Assembly: GCA_022425725.1 (NCBI GenBank)
Contig: JAKMEY010000054.1
Location: forward strand, 1-43,747
Length of the DNA: 43,747 nt
DNA from: Ilumatobacteraceae bacterium
Lineage (GTDB): Bacteria; Actinomycetota; Acidimicrobiia; Acidimicrobiales; Ilumatobacteraceae
Reading direction: 5' to 3'
Part shown: positions 39,287-43,747 of the stretch, piece by piece
How the letters are laid out: every line of letters begins with the position of its first letter
Position numbering within the stretch: position 1 is the stretch's first letter
Program-made: the position numbers and the translations under genes
The notes under the pieces: model-generated
Database searches by the model: none
Told to the model about the DNA's origin: nothing
What the model saw: the letters and a program-made list of their open reading frames with translations, nothing else

Positions 39287-40979
39287 ACCGGTTCGGATAG
39301 TCATCCTCGGCGGTCTCGGAGAAATTGGCCGAAACTGTCTCGCAATCGAACAAGGAACAGACGTCGACCGATCGATTCTGGTGATCGACTGCGGCATCAT
39401 GTTTCCGTCGGCCGACCTGCACGGCATCGACCTCGTGTTACCCGACTTCACCTACTTGCGGGAGAACGCGTCATCGATCGTTGGTCTTGTCGCAACCCAC
39501 GGCCACGAAGATCACGTTGGCGGCATTCAGTTCCTTTTGCGTGACGAACACGGAATTGGTGATCGCCGGGATACCCCTTTGCCGGTGTTTGGGTCGAGGC
39601 TCACCCTAGGCCTGGCGAGGAACCGCATTGAAGAATCCGGTCTTCTCGGCAGAGTTGATTTCGTGCCGACAAAAGATGGTGACCGGGTGTCGATCGGTCC
39701 ATTTGAGGTCGAATTTGTGCCGGTCACCCACTCGGTGCCGCATGCCCATGCAATTGTCGTTCGCACCGAGCAGGGCGTCATCTTGCATTCCGGCGACTAC
39801 AAGCTTGACCTCACACCGGTTGATGATCGGCGTTGCGATCTCGCCCGTCTCGGAGAGATTGCGCGCTCAGAAGGAATCCGATTGCTGCTTGCAGATTCAA
39901 CGAACGCAGAAGAGGCCGGCTTTGCCCCGAGCGAAACCTCCGTCGGCAGCGTGCTCCGCCAAGTCTTCGCCGAGCACGAAGGCAGGCGCATCATCACTGC
40001 GAGCTTTGCAAGTCACTTGCATCGCATCCAGCAGATTGCAGATGCAGCCATCGCCGCAGGTCGAAAAGTTGCGACGCTTGGTCTCAGCATGCGCAAGAAC
40101 GTCCAGCTCGGACGGGACCTTGGTGTCATCTCAATTCCCGACGCGTCGCTCATTGACGTAGAAGACATCGATCGATACCCGCCAGGCGAAATCTGTGTGA
40201 TTTCCACCGGTAGCCAGGGCGAACCGATGTCAGCTCTCGCGTTGCTCGCTCGAGGTGAGAATCGTTTCGTGCAACTTGGTGACAGCGACACTGTTGTGCT
40301 GTCGAGTCATGCAATTCCGGGTAATGAGAACAATGTGAACCGAGTCATCGATGGGCTGCTGCGTCGAGGAGCGCAAGTCGTTCACTCCGGTGTCGCCGAT
40401 ATTCATGCAACCGGTCACGCTCAGGCTGATGACATCAAGACGTACCTCTCGATCGTGCAGCCCGAGTGGTTTGTCCCCGTACACGGGGAATACCGACACC
40501 TCGTTGCGAACGCCGCTCTCGGTCGAGTTATGGGTCTCGCTGATGACCGAGTGTTGCTGTGCGAAGACGGTGATGTCTTGATGCTCGATGGTGGTGGCGC
40601 CGGCCACGTTGACCGGGTTCCGGCCGGGTATGTCTACGTCGACGGCATCATCGGCGATGTTGGTAATGGTGTCATTCGCGACCGACGGGTACTCGCCGAA
40701 GAAGGTGTCGTCGTCGTCGTGGTGACGGTCGATGTGCAATCTGGGTCGGTGCTCACTGGCCCGGAGATCATCACTCGCGGGTGGGTGTATGCCCCAGAGG
40801 CTGAAGATCTTCTCGATGAGGCATGTGACACGGTGGCTGCGTCGGTCGAACGAGCCCTTGCTGACGGCATCAGAGATGTCGAGGCGCTCGAACGAGAAGT
40901 TCGTCGCTCTGCCGGGCGGTTTGTCAACGAACGAACGAAACGTCGACCGATGATTGTTCCGGTTGTTATGGAAACCTGA
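39279..40979 (+). CDS. rnj: Ribonuclease J
   Basis: This 566-residue metallo-beta-lactamase/beta-CASP RNase processes and degrades mRNA and rRNA. It starts with GTG 39279 (VAKPVRIVILGGLGEIGRNC), overlapping dapA; an upstream frame from 39216 is a shadow extension. THGHEDHVGG gives metal ligands H74, H76, D78 and H79; HSGDYKLD, FASHLHRIQQIADAA, STGSQGEPMSAL and HATGHAQADDIK are further beta-CASP motifs. The C-terminal domain ends near MET. dapA-rnj is a common actinobacterial arrangement. Confidence 0.94.
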   Translation: MAKPVRIVILGGLGEIGRNCLAIEQGTDVDRSILVIDCGIMFPSADLHGIDLVLPDFTYLRENASSIVGLVATHGHEDHVGGIQFLLRDEHGIGDRRDTPLPVFGSRLTLGLARNRIEESGLLGRVDFVPTKDGDRVSIGPFEVEFVPVTHSVPHAHAIVVRTEQGVILHSGDYKLDLTPVDDRRCDLARLGEIARSEGIRLLLADSTNAEEAGFAPSETSVGSVLRQVFAEHEGRRIITASFASHLHRIQQIADAAIAAGRKVATLGLSMRKNVQLGRDLGVISIPDASLIDVEDIDRYPPGEICVISTGSQGEPMSALALLARGENRFVQLGDSDTVVLSSHAIPGNENNVNRVIDGLLRRGAQVVHSGVADIHATGHAQADDIKTYLSIVQPEWFVPVHGEYRHLVANAALGRVMGLADDRVLLCEDGDVLMLDGGGAGHVDRVPAGYVYVDGIIGDVGNGVIRDRRVLAEEGVVVVVVTVDVQSGSVLTGPEIITRGWVYAPEAEDLLDEACDTVAASVERALADGIRDVEALEREVRRSAGRFVNERTKRRPMIVPVVMET

Positions 40980-41491
40980 TGCGACTCGCACGGCTGGTTG
41001 CTATTGCGGCCGTTGGTATCGCAGGGTGTGGTTCGTCAGCAGACAGTGCTCGGCCGTTAATCGACGATATTCCGGTGGCGATCAGTGCCCTCGAATCGTC
41101 GATCGGCAGTGACCTTGAATACTTCGAAGTCTCAGCCGACCTCACAGGGGTCACTCTCATCCTTGCCGAAACCGCTGAATCTGATTCGGGGGAGGCTTCC
41201 GGCATGTACGCAACGACGTATCGGTTCGAAGACGGTGAACTTTCCTCTGCCGGTGAAACATTGCCCGCTGAAGGAGCGACGTTTCGGGCTGCGGCGATCG
41301 ACATTGACCCAACGAAACTCTTCATTCAGATCGATGCCGAGTTGTCGCAACCAGTGATTGTCGATGTGGCAGTGCAGGGTGCCGGGGACGGAACTGCCAT
41401 CGTCGATGCAACCGTGGTGAACGAAAAAGGGGGGACACTGCTCGTGCTCCTGTCGGGCGACGGTCGAATACTTGGCGTTCAAGCGTCATAG
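40979..41491 (+). CDS. Predicted lipoprotein of unknown function
   Basis: The 170-residue product has an N-terminal signal peptide (MRLARLVAIAAVGIAGC) with a lipobox I-A-G-C at C17, so it should be a membrane-anchored, exported lipoprotein. The mature part is acidic and predicted beta-rich. I do not recognise a domain. ATG 40979 overlaps the rnj stop (TGATG). It stands between rnj and ftsK, and co-transcription with rnj is likely. Confidence 0.75.
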   Translation: MRLARLVAIAAVGIAGCGSSADSARPLIDDIPVAISALESSIGSDLEYFEVSADLTGVTLILAETAESDSGEASGMYATTYRFEDGELSSAGETLPAEGATFRAAAIDIDPTKLFIQIDAELSQPVIVDVAVQGAGDGTAIVDATVVNEKGGTLLVLLSGDGRILGVQAS

Positions 41492-41525
41492 CGGGGTATG
41501 GCTGAACCAAAGGGCGCCGCGTTGG

Positions 41526-41531
41526 TACCGT
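41526..41531 (+). promoter_or_regulatory. Possible -10 of ftsK
   Basis: TACCGT ends nine bases before ATG 41541, a longer distance than at the other predicted leaderless starts. No Shine-Dalgarno is obvious, so the true start site is open. Confidence 0.35.
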
Positions 41532-41540
41532 TAGGGGTGC

Positions 41541-43747
41541 ATGGCAAATGGCAAAAATGCCCCAAAGTCGCGCCCCTCAGCCCAAAAGAAGGGGTCTGCG
41601 AAGAAGGCTGCGAAGGGCGGAAATTCGCGCGCACGGTCAGCCGGGCGTGAGGCCGCAAAGAGCGACGATGGAGGCCTGCTCGGCATTGCGTTAATTGCGA
41701 TTGGTGTGTTGCTCATCCTTGGGGTGTGGTTTTCGCTTGCTGGCCCCGTCGGCGACGGCGCAGGCACATTTCTTGGTTGGTTCCTCGGCATTGGGCGTCA
41801 TGTTCTGCCTATTGTGCTCATCGGTAGCGGCGTGGCAGTGCTTCGTGATCACGAGCCGCAAGAACCAATTCGTCTCGGTGTGGGTTGGGTGCTTGCGGTG
41901 TTGTCATCTCTCGGGTTCATTCATGTCATCCGCACGCCAACTTCGTTGACCGACCTCGATGCGCTCGGTTCGGCTGGAGGTCTCCTCGGCGTGGCCGGTG
42001 GCGAGGCTCTGCAGCGTCTCGTCGCACCTGCAGGAGCGGTGGTGGTTCTCATTGCAGCCTTCATCGGCTCCGTTGCGCTTATCACCGGAGCATCGCTGCG
42101 GAAGATGGCGGTGCTGACCGGGACGGGGATCGCAGCAGGAGCCCGTCCCGTGGCGAAGTTCCTTCGTCAGTCAATGTCAAACCTCGCCACCTTGCAGAGC
42201 GAACGTGCTGAGGAACGGCGACGCTCGCAAGAAGAAGCCGATGACGACGTTGACGAGCCCCAGGCGACGCTCGACCCTCTCGCTGTTTCTCCAACTCTTT
42301 ACGACGGTGCCGATGATGACGAGTTCGCGGAGGCAACACCGAAGCCACCGCGGAAGAAGCGGGCACCCAAGGCTGCCCCTGCTCAATCTGAAGCGGCTCA
42401 GGTTCCTGCAGCACCGGTGAAGCCAGGCGAATGGCGCCTGCCTTCAATGGTGATGCTGGAAAAGGCAGGTGAACAGTCGGTTGACATGAAGTCGGTCGAG
42501 GCACGTGGGGCAACCCTGCAAGAGTCACTTTCGCAACACGGTGTTGATACCCAGCTCGTGGGTTTCACGGTGGGACCAACGGTTACTCGTTACGAACTCG
42601 AACTTGGCCCCGGCGTCAAAGTGGCGAAAGTGACGAGCCTTCAAAAAGACATTGCGTACGCAATGGCCGCAACCGATGTGCGGATCCTCGCCCCGATTCC
42701 CGGCCGCTCGGCAATTGGCGTTGAAGTTCCAAATGCCCGACGGCAACTTGTCGCGCTCGGCGATCTTCTCGTCTCACAAGAAGCGAAAAAGGCCACTCAT
42801 CCACTTGAAGTTGCGATCGGAAAAGATATTGCCGGCAAAGCAGTCTTTTTGAACCTTGCGACGACCCCACACATGCTGATCGCAGGAGCAACAGGTGCGG
42901 GTAAGTCGAGCGGTATCAACTGCATCATTACGTCGCTGCTCATGCGGACAACACCAGACCAAGTGCGTCTCATTTTGATTGACCCGAAGCAGGTTGAAAT
43001 GGGTCAGTATCAGCGTCTCCCGCATTTGCTGACGCAGCCGGTGACAAACCCAAAGAAGGCGGCCAACGCCCTGGGCTGGGCGGTCAAAGAGATGGAGCGG
43101 CGTTATGACGCCCTCTCCGAATGCGGATACCGAGATATCACGGGTTACAACACGGCAGTCATCAAAGGCTCTCTACAGGTGCCTGCGGGGCGTGATGCAG
43201 CCGAGTACGAACATATGCCGTACATCGTGGTCGTCGTCGACGAGTTAAACGACCTCATGATGGTTGCGGCGCGCGACGTTGAAGAGTCGATTACCCGAAT
43301 CGCGCAAAAGGCGAGAGCGGTCGGTATTCACCTCATCGTCGCGACTCAGCGTCCATCGGTGAACGTGATCACCGGAGTCATCAAAGCGAACGTGCCCGCT
43401 CGCATGGCCTTCGCCGTCTCGAGTCTCACCGACTCCCGGGTCATCCTCGATCAGCCAGGAGCCGAAAAATTGGTCGGTCAAGGCGACATGCTGCTGCTGC
43501 CCGGTAACTCGTCGGTGGCGAACCGTATTCAAGGGTCTTGGGTGGGCGAAGAAGAGGTACGACAGGTTGTCGATCATTGGCGGGCACAGGCTCCTGAACC
43601 GATCTACTCGAGAGAGGTTGAAGGCGGCGAGGCATCGGCTGCGGGCGGTGGCGCCGGGGGAGCGAGCGATTTCGCTGATGTCACCTCTGATGCTCACGCA
43701 TTTTCGGCTGGCGATGACGATGAAGACGCGGTCATCATGCGACAAGC
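41541..43747 (+). CDS. ftsK: DNA translocase FtsK/SpoIIIE (3' end outside window)
   Basis: The frame is open from ATG 41541 to the window edge (735 codons). The N-terminus is a Lys/Ala-rich cytoplasmic tail, then about four transmembrane helices (residues about 50-190). An acidic/Pro-rich linker follows (SERAEERRRSQEEADDDVDEP to about 290). The motor domain has the alpha/beta region VGFTVGPTVTRYELELGPG, Walker A GATGAGKS (449-456), LILIDPKQVEM, a Walker B-like IVVVVDELNDLMM and HLIVATQRPSVNVITG. The gamma (DNA-orienting) domain is not complete in view. It pumps chromosomal DNA at the septum. Confidence 0.96.
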   Translation, partial: MANGKNAPKSRPSAQKKGSAKKAAKGGNSRARSAGREAAKSDDGGLLGIALIAIGVLLILGVWFSLAGPVGDGAGTFLGWFLGIGRHVLPIVLIGSGVAVLRDHEPQEPIRLGVGWVLAVLSSLGFIHVIRTPTSLTDLDALGSAGGLLGVAGGEALQRLVAPAGAVVVLIAAFIGSVALITGASLRKMAVLTGTGIAAGARPVAKFLRQSMSNLATLQSERAEERRRSQEEADDDVDEPQATLDPLAVSPTLYDGADDDEFAEATPKPPRKKRAPKAAPAQSEAAQVPAAPVKPGEWRLPSMVMLEKAGEQSVDMKSVEARGATLQESLSQHGVDTQLVGFTVGPTVTRYELELGPGVKVAKVTSLQKDIAYAMAATDVRILAPIPGRSAIGVEVPNARRQLVALGDLLVSQEAKKATHPLEVAIGKDIAGKAVFLNLATTPHMLIAGATGAGKSSGINCIITSLLMRTTPDQVRLILIDPKQVEMGQYQRLPHLLTQPVTNPKKAANALGWAVKEMERRYDALSECGYRDITGYNTAVIKGSLQVPAGRDAAEYEHMPYIVVVVDELNDLMMVAARDVEESITRIAQKARAVGIHLIVATQRPSVNVITGVIKANVPARMAFAVSSLTDSRVILDQPGAEKLVGQGDMLLLPGNSSVANRIQGSWVGEEEVRQVVDHWRAQAPEPIYSREVEGGEASAAGGGAGGASDFADVTSDAHAFSAGDDDEDAVIMRQ

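Overview
The window looks like chromosomal DNA from an actinobacterium. My best guess is an Acidimicrobiia-type lineage; this rests on protein style only: LLM-class flavin enzymes, split beta-oxidation genes, a geranylgeranyl-reductase family enzyme, and many transcripts that appear to begin at the start codon. Coding density is very high. No gene-free stretch exceeds 300 bases; the longest are 30248-30513 and 32896-33158. No insertion sequence, prophage, CRISPR array or rRNA was seen.

Left part (1-7952): a selenocysteine island. It holds the 3' end of selA, complete selB, the selenocysteine tRNA (opposite strand), a thioredoxin-domain protein of unknown function, a UGSC-family selenoprotein, a DUF169 protein, fdhD and a molybdopterin formate-dehydrogenase-like oxidoreductase. 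The selenoprotein gene is cut into two apparent ORFs by an in-frame TGA (3743-3745). The TGA is followed by Gly-Ser-Cys and a perfect 8-bp hairpin placed like a bacterial SECIS. The formate-dehydrogenase-like protein carries Cys, not Sec, at the metal-ligand position. The UGSC protein is therefore the only Sec client visible here. The tRNA and the thioredoxin-domain gene diverge from -10 hexamers that overlap.

Middle (7993-20563): accessory metabolism. A LysR regulator diverges from myo-inositol-1-phosphate synthase with an inverted-repeat operator between them. Next come a DMT-family exporter preceded by a 12-residue leader ORF, an MBL-fold hydrolase, a carboxymuconolactone-decarboxylase-like protein, an LLM flavin enzyme, an enoyl-CoA hydratase and a geranylgeranyl-reductase family flavoprotein. 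An operon follows: SDR dehydrogenase, MaoC hydratase, FMN-dependent hydroxyacid dehydrogenase. An HSL-type esterase closes the region.

Right part (20588-43747): housekeeping. proS diverges from rimP-nusA-ylxR-infB-rbfA-truB-ribF-rpsO-pnp, the classic translation/RNA cluster. dapB, a zinc-ribbon protein, a membrane protein and an acyl-CoA ligase follow. A TetR gene is translationally coupled to a ferritin-like di-iron protein. The window ends with dapA-rnj-lipoprotein and an ftsK gene cut by the window edge.

A recurring feature is a TANNNT hexamer ending 6 or 7 bases before the start codon, seen for 14 ORFs plus the tRNA. This suggests widespread leaderless transcription, while genes inside operons have Shine-Dalgarno sequences or stop/start overlaps.
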